33,996 nt of DNA from Nitrososphaerales archaeon (GTDB lineage: Archaea; Thermoproteota; Nitrososphaeria; Nitrososphaerales; CADDZS01). Positions 22,243-30,417 of the stretch are shown here, in pieces; positions within the stretch are counted from its first letter, which is position 1, and the number at the start of each line of letters is the position of its first letter. The stretch lies in assembly GCA_030043455.1 (NCBI GenBank), contig JASHXQ010000040.1, forward strand, positions 1 through 33,996. The letters are read 5' to 3'. Both the position numbers and the translations under genes were made by a program. The notes below the pieces were generated by a model. It did not search any database and was not told the origin of the DNA. It saw only the letters and a list, made by a program, of their open reading frames with translations.

Positions 22243-24900
22243 CTAGCTCTTTGTGATCCAGAAGTATAGCAAAGTCCCGAATCCTCCGATTACGGGATTC
22301 TCTTGATACTGAACTCCACTAAGCCACGACCTCCAGTACCAGAAGAAGTTCTGCTGGTAGAGCATCGTGAGCATTCCCAGATCGATTGCGTACTCTTGGA
22401 CTATCCTATACCCCTCCGCCCTGACCGCCGGATTAGCGCTGTTGTCAGCAAGAGTAAGATTCCCGTTCAGCCAAGAATCAATCTGTGCTTGAGTGTAACC
22501 TGTACCGTTGATCATCACCATGTTTGCCGTATTGTTTGGTGCCTGTGAAGCGAAGGTCGTTACATTCCATCCATTTCCTTCGGCAAAGCCGAAAACGTTC
22601 TGTTTCAGTATAATGTCGATTGAGTCACGAGGATCTGGACTGCCCGGTTCTTGGTTCTGCCAGTAGACTGCCATTGGATCCGTTCCGCCGATTACATTGC
22701 CGATTTCTTGGCCGTGCGGAAGCTGGACCGGTTTGGCAGTGATGTTTCCTCCGCTTATCTCAGATAATGTCTGAGCCCATTCTTCGCTAGCTGCTAAGGT
22801 GACGGTATCCCCTGTTAGTGAAATTATAGGGACAGTAATCTTTTGATCGTGCCAAGCAGATTCGGAGAAATTAGCTTTGGCAGCTGCCAGATTTTGTTGT
22901 GGGAGGCCGCCTAACTGACTACAGGGAACAGCGTAGGCCTCACCGGTAGGTATTGTTGTGCATGTAGGCGAACCAAAAGTAGTGTTGTACAATTTGTTCC
23001 CCAGAATATTATTCAGGAAACCACTATAATCGAATGCATCAATCCAAGCGTATCTCGTCGGAAGATCTGCAAAGTAGTTCGCAGGCTCGTTGTATCCACT
23101 TCCAAGTTGCTGGGTTTCTACGCTCTTGTAAACGAAGATGTTGAAGAGATAGAAGAATAGATTCAGGGATTGGAAGCTGTGGATATCCACAATACCCTGC
23201 GATTGAAGCGAATTCAAAATAGGAAAATCTGAAGGTGGTAAGCCGTTCAGTCCACCTACTGAGTCTGCCTGCCCATCCTCAAGCTGTAGGAGAGCTGTTT
23301 CAGGAACCTTGACATAGTTAATTACGACAGTGAAGTTCACAGGTGCAATACCCGGAACTCCGCCGTAATGCGGGTTGGGAACGAGAACTGCTGACTGACC
23401 CGGGGTATAGGACTGAAGCATGAAGGGTCCAGAGCCCACCGGTTTGAACTGCATAGCAGTATTGTAATCTGCGGGGTTGACTTCCTGTTCCCAAGTATAC
23501 CAGTTGCTCTGGGTGAAACCTGCCCCGACTGAGTCAGCGTACTTTGCATCTACGATGCCATATCCAAAACCTACAACGGATAAGGAGGCGAAGACATAGT
23601 TCGGGTTCATGGGTCGGTTAAAGTGGAGTGTCACAGAGTTGGATGAATTGTCGTAAGTGATGACCGAAGTAACAGTGGAGTATGACGCATTACCGGTAGG
23701 ATTGACAGTGCCGTTTTCAGCTCCTGGGATCAGGTATTGGGCAAACTGACCACCGGTTGCAAGTCCAGAACCAGACTGCGCGAACCCAATCTCTCTCACC
23801 AAGCTGAACCAAACATCGTATGCACTGACAGGATCACCGTTGGAGAAGTACTGGTTGGTTCTGATCGTGAAAGTATAGTTCATGTCATCTGGAGTAATCT
23901 GGCCGTTAGCCACCGATGGAAGTTGCGTGGCGAGTACTGGAATAAACGAGGTAGTAGAGGAACCGTTGTAAAGCACGATACTTTGGTAAATGTTGTACGG
24001 TACTTCTTGGCTGATCGCGTCAGATACAGCTTGAGGATCGAAAGTCACTGGCGACCCGCCGCTGAGTACGTCTTCGGTGATAACTCCGGGGTTCAGAACT
24101 TTGGAGCTCACACTTCGCAGGGCAAAGGCTAGGCTTGAAGATGTAACAGCAATAGTTCGGTCAGTGGTAACTGAGAAAGTACTGCTTGTGCCGTTTTCCA
24201 TAGTCGTGAGTGCTAGAGTGATAGTGTAAATTCCCGGCGATGAATAAGATGTCGTCAGATTTTGCGCCGGGAGAAAAGTAGTACTGTTAGCAGGAACCGT
24301 CTGAGTCTGTCCATTACCGAAATTCCAAGCATAGCTCTCGACCGTCCAATTGGTATTCCCTGGAGTTTCCAGAAAACCACCAAAAACGTGGACCGTTTCG
24401 CCAACATTGAATATCGGTTCCTTGGCGTTCAATGAAGGCTGAAAATCAATCGTCGGCACCGACGCAATTTGCCCTTGTGCCACTGTCAGATTTGTCTGCA
24501 CGGTAATAGGGTACAGAGAACCATAGTTCGTAGCCGAACCCGTAGAAGAAGAGAGGAACCTTTGCTCACTCGCACTCACCTGAGCGGAAACGAGATAAGA
24601 TCCTCCATTTGTATAAGCGTGGGTTGTCGCACCAGTGCTTGTAGTTTGATTCATTCCATCACCGAAATTCCAAGCAACTGACGAGATCGATCCACTGGAA
24701 TTTTGATTCACGGTAAAAGGAACGGATTGACCCGTCGAATAAATGGCCCCTGGTGAAGAGATATTGAAAGATACGGAAAGGGGACCTGATACAGTTACCA
24801 GTAGTATAGCTATTACCGCAGCAACTATGATGATTACAGCAACGACAACAGCTAGAATTTTATTTATCGCAGAGGTTGAATTTGACCGCGCAATTATCAT
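22243..24900 (-). CDS. Membrane-anchored PKD-domain family 5 (peptide/nickel-type) ABC solute-binding protein
   Basis: An 885-aa protein with an N-terminal membrane anchor (about residues 13-37, an Ala/Val/Ile-rich stretch from KILAVVVAVI to AILLVTVSG). Two PKD-like beta domains follow at about 50-135 and 160-250, each with the WNFGDG/WNFGNG motif (77-82, 192-197). The rest is a large SBP_bac_5 domain at about 275-870. That domain is recognisable from YTFTIRTNQYFSNGDPVSAYDV, PVGSGPFMLQSYTPGQ and EPGSPDPRD. Many NxT/NxS sites suggest surface glycosylation. The anchor plus PKD stalk would hold the binding domain above the membrane within an S-layer. It is divergent from the matching permease and ATPase operon. 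The ligand is probably a peptide or other amphipathic nitrogen compound. Strong TATA-like box upstream. Confidence 0.9.
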   Translation of the reverse strand: MIIARSNSTSAINKILAVVVAVIIIVAAVIAILLVTVSGPLSVSFNISSPGAIYSTGQSVPFTVNQNSSGSISSVAWNFGDGMNQTTSTGATTHAYTNGGSYLVSAQVSASEQRFLSSSTGSATNYGSLYPITVQTNLTVAQGQIASVPTIDFQPSLNAKEPIFNVGETVHVFGGFLETPGNTNWTVESYAWNFGNGQTQTVPANSTTFLPAQNLTTSYSSPGIYTITLALTTMENGTSSTFSVTTDRTIAVTSSSLAFALRSVSSKVLNPGVITEDVLSGGSPVTFDPQAVSDAISQEVPYNIYQSIVLYNGSSTTSFIPVLATQLPSVANGQITPDDMNYTFTIRTNQYFSNGDPVSAYDVWFSLVREIGFAQSGSGLATGGQFAQYLIPGAENGTVNPTGNASYSTVTSVITYDNSSNSVTLHFNRPMNPNYVFASLSVVGFGYGIVDAKYADSVGAGFTQSNWYTWEQEVNPADYNTAMQFKPVGSGPFMLQSYTPGQSAVLVPNPHYGGVPGIAPVNFTVVINYVKVPETALLQLEDGQADSVGGLNGLPPSDFPILNSLQSQGIVDIHSFQSLNLFFYLFNIFVYKSVETQQLGSGYNEPANYFADLPTRYAWIDAFDYSGFLNNILGNKLYNTTFGSPTCTTIPTGEAYAVPCSQLGGLPQQNLAAAKANFSESAWHDQKITVPIISLTGDTVTLAASEEWAQTLSEISGGNITAKPVQLPHGQEIGNVIGGTDPMAVYWQNQEPGSPDPRDSIDIILKQNVFGFAEGNGWNVTTFASQAPNNTANMVMINGTGYTQAQIDSWLNGNLTLADNSANPAVRAEGYRIVQEYAIDLGMLTMLYQQNFFWYWRSWLSGVQYQENPVIGGFGTLLYFWITKS

Positions 24901-24924
24901 ACAGAGCAGGCCTAAAAAAAGCCT

Positions 24925-24935
24925 GATTATAAATG
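24925..24935 (-). promoter_or_regulatory. TATA-like box for the PKD/solute-binding protein gene
   Basis: CATTTATAATC on the minus strand, centred about 30 bases upstream of the ATG at 24900. One of the best TATA matches in the window, fitting a highly expressed surface binding protein with a leaderless message. Confidence 0.55.
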
Positions 24936-25132
24936 TTAACTAGATTTCCTGAGGAGAGCTTGGGGTTTCAAAAGTTTCCTTTGAAAGCGCTTCCAACCTC
25001 AGCTACAAAATGTCATCCAGAAATTCTCCGAACCACTTTTGGATTTTGTTCTTGGAGAATTCTTTTTGGTCAAACAAAAATTCCGCCTACCGAATTTATC
25101 AACGTGAATTTTTTGCCTAAATTGCGCATAGA

Positions 25133-25142
25133 CTTAATTAGA
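25133..25142 (+). promoter_or_regulatory. TATA-like box for the ABC permease/ATPase operon
   Basis: CTTAATTAGA centred about 28 bases upstream of the TTG start at 25165. It supports TTG as the true start of the first permease on a leaderless transcript. The intergenic region 24901-25164 between this and the opposing promoter shows no other feature I can name. Confidence 0.45.
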
Positions 25143-25164
25143 TAGTCGGTCGTTTCCGATCGCG

Positions 25165-26232
25165 TTGAAATTACGGTACTACGTTTTGCGACGTATACTA
25201 CTGACAATTCCAACGTTGCTTGGGCTGACACTGATAATCTTCGTACTACTTCATGTGGGGGGAAATGCTCGATTAATCGGGGCCTACGTCAAGCCTTCCA
25301 GCGTGGTGCCAATTGCGCAGCAAGAAGCTGCAGTTAATGCTCAGCTCCATCTGAATTCGCCACTAATCGTTCAATACTTTTACTGGTTGTCAGCTTTCTT
25401 ACAGGGTAACTGGGGACAGACCAGCACTTCAGTCTACCAAGGTACGGTGATCGGTGCAATCACACTGTTCTATCCGAATACGATCGTCCTTGCAGTTTTT
25501 GCCGCCATTTTGATAGCAGTCATAGGGATTCCTTTGGGTGTTGCTTCGGCAGTGCGGAAGGATTCAATCTTCGACCAGCTTACTAGAGTGATTTCCTTCG
25601 CCGGTTTTTCGATTCCAGTCTATTGGCTTGGCTTACTGTTGTTGATCGTATTTGCTAGTTCCAATGTCTCGCCATATCTCAATCTGTTTCCGATAGGAGG
25701 TGTCGTCGATGCGAGATTGATAGGATCGGCGACCTGGTTTCAGGGAGGAATTTCGTATCCTACCCATTTGCTGCTGCTCGATGCCTTGATCAATGGTAGG
25801 CCAGACATTTTCCTGGATGCCCTCTGGCATCTTGTACTTCCGGTCCTGACTTTGACATTTGGCGTCATCGCATCGATCCTCCGGGTAACTAGATCCAGCA
25901 TGCAGGACTCTCTTAACCAGGATTACATCAGAACAGCTAGAGCGAAGGGACTTAGTGAGAAAATGGTGATCAATGTTCATGCCCGACGTAACGCGATGAT
26001 CCCAGTAGTTACTCTTATGGGATTTCTGATTGCAAATTTGCTCGGTGGTGTTGTGTTGACGGAGACTGTTTTCAATTATATTGGACTCGGCTACTGGGCG
26101 ACTCAGGCCCTGATCAATGGCGACGTGGGAGGAATCATGGGGGTAACCTTCATTTTTGGAGTAACTTACGTCTTCGCCAATTTGGGTGCGGACATTGTCT
26201 ACGGCTTCATGGATCCCAGAATAAGATACTAG
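25165..26232 (+). CDS. ABC transporter permease, DppB/OppB type
   Basis: A 355-aa inner permease. The N-terminus (RYYVLRRILLTIPTLLGLTLIIFVLLH) is the classic first transmembrane helix of DppB/OppB proteins, with about six helices in all. The cytoplasmic loop with the EAA-type motif is TARAKGLSEKMVINVHARRNAMIPVV, which couples to the ATPases. The C-terminus VYGFMDPRIRY is typical of the family. TTG start chosen from the family N-terminus and the TATA-like box. First gene of the B-C-D-F operon. With DppC it forms the membrane channel for substrate delivered by the divergent PKD-anchored binding protein. Confidence 0.93.
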   Translation: MKLRYYVLRRILLTIPTLLGLTLIIFVLLHVGGNARLIGAYVKPSSVVPIAQQEAAVNAQLHLNSPLIVQYFYWLSAFLQGNWGQTSTSVYQGTVIGAITLFYPNTIVLAVFAAILIAVIGIPLGVASAVRKDSIFDQLTRVISFAGFSIPVYWLGLLLLIVFASSNVSPYLNLFPIGGVVDARLIGSATWFQGGISYPTHLLLLDALINGRPDIFLDALWHLVLPVLTLTFGVIASILRVTRSSMQDSLNQDYIRTARAKGLSEKMVINVHARRNAMIPVVTLMGFLIANLLGGVVLTETVFNYIGLGYWATQALINGDVGGIMGVTFIFGVTYVFANLGADIVYGFMDPRIRY

Positions 26233-26252
26233 CACGGAATTGAAGGCCACTC

Positions 26253-27167
26253 TTGGAAGATCCTTCTATTCTCGAAAAGTCTGACGAATCTCAGACTCGG
26301 TTTCAAAGATACTCACTGACTCTCAGAATTCTCTTTGAGAGTCCTCCTGCTATTGCTGGTTTTGTAATCATACTAGTGTACTCTGCGATCGCGGTTATTG
26401 ACTACGTTGATCCCCATCTCATTGGAGTGCCTAACTCCAACACGATGGTTCCAAATTTCGCAAATCCCGTACCTTCTCCACCGGTTTGGCCTACACATAT
26501 TTTTGGAACGACGTTTCCCGGAATTGATCTGTACCAGGCAATCATGGCCGCGATTAGAATCGACATCTGGTACTCCTTGTTAATCGTCCTCGCGGGAGCA
26601 GCTATTGGTACTGTAATCGGAGTCGCCGCTGCTTACCTTGGAGGATATTTTGATGAAGCGCTCATGCGCTTTACAGATCTGTTCATCAGCATTCCCTTTC
26701 TAGTATTTGCTATAGCTGTTGGCTTCTTCTTAGGCAGGGCCATCAATGACATCAGCTTAGCCATTGCTGTTGTCTGGTGGCCACTGTATGCTCGTTACGC
26801 GCGTGGTCAAGCGCTTTCGGTTAAAGAAAACATGTACATTGAAGCATCCAAGGCAAGCGGAGTCAGTGGGTGGGGAATAGTTTCCAAGCACATTATCCCA
26901 AATGTTCTAACTCCTATTTTCGTCCAGATCTCGCTAGATTTGGGGACCATCGTCCAGATCTTTGCCGGCCTCAATTTCATCGGGTTTGCGTCGTCGAACA
27001 CATTGCTGCCGGAGCTCGGGACTCTGATCTCAGATGGATTTCAATACGCAGTATCCGCTCCATGGGTAGTCCTTTACCCTGGCATTGCACTGTTAATCTT
27101 TACAATCGGAATGAACTTGTTTGGAGACGGATTGAGGGATGCTCTTGACCCAAGAAACAGAACTTGA
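26253..27167 (+). CDS. ABC transporter permease, DppC/OppC type
   Basis: A 304-aa permease. The N-terminal cytoplasmic segment leads into a first helix (PPAIAGFVIILVYSAIAVI), a periplasmic-type loop containing WPTHIFGTTFPGIDLYQAIMAA, then five more helices. The coupling motif is YIEASKASGVSGWGIVSKHIIPNVL, and the ending NLFGDGLRDALDPRNR is characteristic of DppC. It starts with TTG 20 bases after the DppB gene and overlaps the following ATPase gene by 29 bases. It pairs with DppB. Confidence 0.92.
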   Translation: MEDPSILEKSDESQTRFQRYSLTLRILFESPPAIAGFVIILVYSAIAVIDYVDPHLIGVPNSNTMVPNFANPVPSPPVWPTHIFGTTFPGIDLYQAIMAAIRIDIWYSLLIVLAGAAIGTVIGVAAAYLGGYFDEALMRFTDLFISIPFLVFAIAVGFFLGRAINDISLAIAVVWWPLYARYARGQALSVKENMYIEASKASGVSGWGIVSKHIIPNVLTPIFVQISLDLGTIVQIFAGLNFIGFASSNTLLPELGTLISDGFQYAVSAPWVVLYPGIALLIFTIGMNLFGDGLRDALDPRNRT

Positions 27168-28590
27168 TCGCAAGAATATTTCTCGCGATCAGGAGTCGCT
27201 TCTCTCGGTTGAAGATCTCAAAATTAGTTTTGTAACTCGTGGCGGAGTCATCCATGCGATCGAGGGAGTATCCTTCCGCATGAAGCATGGAGAAACGCTT
27301 GGTCTTGTGGGAGAAACCGGCTGCGGGAAATCTCAGACGGCCTTTGCCATAATGAGGTTGACTCCGCCCCGTGGAATAATCGAAGATGGAAAGATCCTAT
27401 TCGATGGAAGGAATCTTACCAAAAATATCAGGAACGAAATGAAAATCGTTCGTCGGAGAGGACGGACGAAGCTCAAGCGAAACAACTCTGCTCTCAAAAA
27501 AATGAATGCGGAGATGAGCAAGGTCAGAGGAAACGAAATCTCGATTATCTTTCAAGAACCGATGACCTCACTCAATCCTGTCTACAAGATCGGCAGACAA
27601 ATTTCTGAGGTTCTGCTACAGCATAGTATGGACGTTCTCGTGGAACGTATACTGACGCGAAAGGGTCTCACTAAGGAACAGCTGAGTGGTATCGCACGGA
27701 AATTTTTCGAGTCGACCCGCACCAAGGATCAATTGCACATTATTCTTCAGCGAGAAAATCTGTTGTCCCTTGAAGACCAGATCTGGCATATCCTGGATCG
27801 ACCAGATATCGGTCAGGAGCAGAAGAGAGATGAGTTAATTCAATTGGGAAACGACAAAATTAGTGAATCCTCTCTGCGATTTTTGCGTGCAGTCAAGGGA
27901 GCCGACGGCCGAATTCCTTCAACGTACAGGATTCAGTCGAAGCTGCCTGAAGTTCGAAAGCGTTACTTAGGAATAATTGAGAAGGAGGCAACCACAGTTT
28001 CTTTTGAGCTACTTTCAGCAGTCAGGATGCCCAATGCATCTAGTGTCCTGACCCAATATCCTCACGAACTAAGCGGCGGAATGAGGCAGCGAGTAATGAT
28101 AGCGATGGCAATCGCTGCAAAGCCCAAGCTCGTGATTGCTGACGAACCCACGTCGGCATTAGATGTTACTGTACAGGCACAAATTCTTGAACTTTTGCGA
28201 CAGCTTAAGGCTGCCAGTGATACTTCCATCCTATTCATTTCCCATGACATGGGAATTATCGCGGAGATCTGTGATAAAGTCGGAGTCATGTACGCGGGAA
28301 ATTTGGTCGAGATCGGCAATCTGGAAGAGATCTTTGACAATCCGAAGCATCCATACACCCAGGGACTCCTGGCTACCATACCAAAGTATGGCGAGAAACG
28401 GGAAACGCTTCAAACAATTCCTGGCTCGGTTCCCAATCTCATTCACCCTCCGTCTGGATGTCGGTTTATCGCACGCTGCAAGTTTGCTTTTGAGAAGTGT
28501 AATGAAAAGCCGCCTTGGATTGAAGATGGAAAGACCGGGCACGGAGTCCTTTGTTGGTTGTACGGCGAGAGTAATGAGAGAAATAATTGA
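27139..28590 (+). CDS. ABC transporter ATPase, DppD/OppD type, with large insertions
   Basis: A 483-aa ATPase, about 150 residues longer than usual DppD. Complete catalytic set: Walker A GETGCGKS (58-65), Q-loop Gln139 (FQEPMTSLNP), signature LSGGM (311-315), Walker B LVIADEP (331-337) and switch His369 (ISHD). The C-terminal TIPGSVPNLIHPPSGCRFIARC region has the cysteine cluster of this family. Extra material is a basic stretch at about 98-128 (MKIVRRRGRTKLKR) before the Q-loop and about 115 residues at 165-285 between Q-loop and signature, in the helical subdomain. The reading frame is intact, so these are real insertions. It starts at an ATG inside the DppC gene and ends with a 4-base overlap (TTGA) with the next gene. 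Confidence 0.9.
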   Translation: MLLTQETELDRKNISRDQESLLSVEDLKISFVTRGGVIHAIEGVSFRMKHGETLGLVGETGCGKSQTAFAIMRLTPPRGIIEDGKILFDGRNLTKNIRNEMKIVRRRGRTKLKRNNSALKKMNAEMSKVRGNEISIIFQEPMTSLNPVYKIGRQISEVLLQHSMDVLVERILTRKGLTKEQLSGIARKFFESTRTKDQLHIILQRENLLSLEDQIWHILDRPDIGQEQKRDELIQLGNDKISESSLRFLRAVKGADGRIPSTYRIQSKLPEVRKRYLGIIEKEATTVSFELLSAVRMPNASSVLTQYPHELSGGMRQRVMIAMAIAAKPKLVIADEPTSALDVTVQAQILELLRQLKAASDTSILFISHDMGIIAEICDKVGVMYAGNLVEIGNLEEIFDNPKHPYTQGLLATIPKYGEKRETLQTIPGSVPNLIHPPSGCRFIARCKFAFEKCNEKPPWIEDGKTGHGVLCWLYGESNERNN

Positions 28591-30083
28591 CTGCTGAGAC
28601 TGTTCACGTTTTAGGAAGCGAATCTATCAGCTCTGATGAGGAGGATGGGCAAGATGTGTTTTTGCTCGGAGTGAACCTGAGAAAATATTTTCCTCTAAAA
28701 ACCGGGCGTCTAGTTGGCAAGCCACCGAAGCTAAGAGCTGTAGATAACGTCACGATAGCCCTAAAGAAAGGCGAGATTACCGGACTTGTTGGCGAAAGCG
28801 GATGTGGGAAAACTACTCTTGGCAGGCTAATTCTTAGGTTGACAGATCCGACTTCCGGAGCCCTCTTTTTCGATGCGCCTGCAGATGAAACTAGAGAGTA
28901 TCAAGATTTAGCACGAAAACGTAACGAAAGTGAACGGGACAATGATCAGAAAGACCAATTGACTCGGCAGATGAGGGTGATCGAAAAAAAGTTCTCGGTT
29001 TACAATTACAATCGTAAAATGATGAAAGATTTCCGGCGGAGAACTCACATCGTTTTTCAAGATCCGAACTCGTCTCTTGATCCCAGAATGATCGTTAGGG
29101 ACATCATAGCCGAACCTCTTAGGGCACACAAGCAGGGAGGGAGTAGTAAGGAACTCAACCTCAAGGTAGATCAACTGTTGAAGGAGTGCGGACTAGGAGT
29201 GGAGTTTGGACGCAGATATCCACACGAGCTTTCAGGAGGGCAGAAACAAAGAGTAGCAATTGCGAGAGCTCTCGCGATCTCACCATCTCTTGTGGTCCTC
29301 GACGAGCCTACATCAGCTTTGGATGTTTCGGTCCAGGCACAAATTCTCAATCTGCTTCGGAAATTGAGGACCGAATTCAACCTGAGTTTTCTGTTTATCT
29401 CGCACAATCTGGTTGTAATTCGGCACATGTCTGACAGGATCATCGTTATGTATGCCGGAGAAATAGTAGAGACTGGACTAACGGAGGATATCTTCACAAA
29501 GCCGTTTCATCCCTACACGGTCGCCTTGCTTTCCGCTGTGCCGATTCCCGATCCGAAAACAAAAAGGGAGCGGATCATACTTGAAGGAGAAGTTCCAAAT
29601 CTCGTCGATCCTCCCACGGGGTGTCGTTTTCACCCGCGTTGCCCCATGGCTTTCGAAATCTGCGGCTGGACAAGTTCGGAGGTGCTAGAAAGCTTTAGGG
29701 CAGTGTTAACTTCTGGTCGGTATCCCACGATAGCTGACAACATTCACTTAAACCAACTTGTCCTCGAAAGTGAATATTCGTTTAGAGCCATCTTCGAGAA
29801 CACGGTCTCGGACGAGATCCTCCAAGAACTAAAACAAGCATTGGCCTCGGAAAAAAACAGGTTCGAGGGTAGAGCTCTCAAGGCGATCAAGGAAATAAAA
29901 AAGAACACTGACGCCGGGGACACTACTTTGGTGATGACTCTCTATGAATACTCCAGACCACAGCTGAGCAAACTGTCAGGGGAACACTATGTAGCGTGTC
30001 ACCTCACCACAACCGCTGGGGACACCAATCAGATGAAGGAGAAAATTGTCATGACTGTTGTTAAGCAGCAAGAGCTCGTTTAA
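28587..30083 (+). CDS. ABC transporter ATPase, DppF/OppF type, with insertion and C-terminal extension
   Basis: A 498-aa ATPase. Walker A GESGCGKT (69-76), Q-loop Gln158 (FQDPNSSLDP), signature LSGGQ (215-219), Walker B VVLDEP (236-241), switch His273 (ISHN, with Asn in place of the more common Asp). The cysteine cluster is GCRFHPRCPMAFEIC (345-359). A charged, probably helical insertion of about 50 residues (about 98-150) comes before the Q-loop, parallel to the insertion in the partner ATPase. Residues about 365-498 form an extra C-terminal domain (SYRAIF-like strand, long helix, VMTLYEYSRPQ, VACHLTTTAG) that I do not recognise. TTG start overlaps the previous stop. Last gene of the operon; its stop is 10 bases from the opposing gene. 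Confidence 0.9.
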   Translation: MTAETVHVLGSESISSDEEDGQDVFLLGVNLRKYFPLKTGRLVGKPPKLRAVDNVTIALKKGEITGLVGESGCGKTTLGRLILRLTDPTSGALFFDAPADETREYQDLARKRNESERDNDQKDQLTRQMRVIEKKFSVYNYNRKMMKDFRRRTHIVFQDPNSSLDPRMIVRDIIAEPLRAHKQGGSSKELNLKVDQLLKECGLGVEFGRRYPHELSGGQKQRVAIARALAISPSLVVLDEPTSALDVSVQAQILNLLRKLRTEFNLSFLFISHNLVVIRHMSDRIIVMYAGEIVETGLTEDIFTKPFHPYTVALLSAVPIPDPKTKRERIILEGEVPNLVDPPTGCRFHPRCPMAFEICGWTSSEVLESFRAVLTSGRYPTIADNIHLNQLVLESEYSFRAIFENTVSDEILQELKQALASEKNRFEGRALKAIKEIKKNTDAGDTTLVMTLYEYSRPQLSKLSGEHYVACHLTTTAGDTNQMKEKIVMTVVKQQELV

Positions 30084-30092
30084 AGTCAAGCT

Positions 30093-30383
30093 CTAGTAAT
30101 CCAAGTTCTCGTTCGTCATCTCTCTAGTCAACTTACGCTTGACGACAAAGTACAAGCGGTACTCCAAAAAACCTAGTATTACTATTGCCGAAATCACGAG
30201 TATGCCAGAAAAAATGTTGGGCAGCCAAACATAGATTTGAAAAATTAGGAAAACGTCTATTGCTAAAGCCGCCAGTATGTAGCTCCCTGTTACTAAGTCA
30301 GTAAGGACATACCTAAGGATCGACCGAGGAACTTCTTCCACCTGTGTTGAATCCTTTATGTCCTCCTTATGTGACGCAGACAT
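30093..30383 (-). CDS. Small two-helix membrane protein of unknown function
   Basis: A hydrophobic protein of about 96 aa. A charged N-terminus (KEDIKDSTQVEEVPRSIL) is followed by two transmembrane segments (about TGSYILAALAIDVFLIFQIYV and IFSGILVISAIVILGFLEYRL) and a basic, polar tail (VKRKLTREMTNENLDY). No family recognised. It follows the M24 gene closely on the same strand and is probably the last gene of that operon. The start may be the ATG at 30383 or a TTG at 30392. Confidence 0.6.
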   Translation of the reverse strand: MSASHKEDIKDSTQVEEVPRSILRYVLTDLVTGSYILAALAIDVFLIFQIYVWLPNIFSGILVISAIVILGFLEYRLYFVVKRKLTREMTNENLDY

Positions 30384-30417
30384 TAGCCTCAAACATTGGA
30401 AATTCTCGCTTTTGCAC

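Noticed and set aside
25633..26250. 205-residue open frame on the minus strand inside the DppB gene
   Set aside because: It is the reverse-strand reading of a clear permease gene, polar and low in motifs, with no promoter.
27139..30083. ATPase insertions as signs of pseudogenes or misassembly
   Set aside because: Both reading frames are intact through the insertions and all catalytic motifs are present in order.
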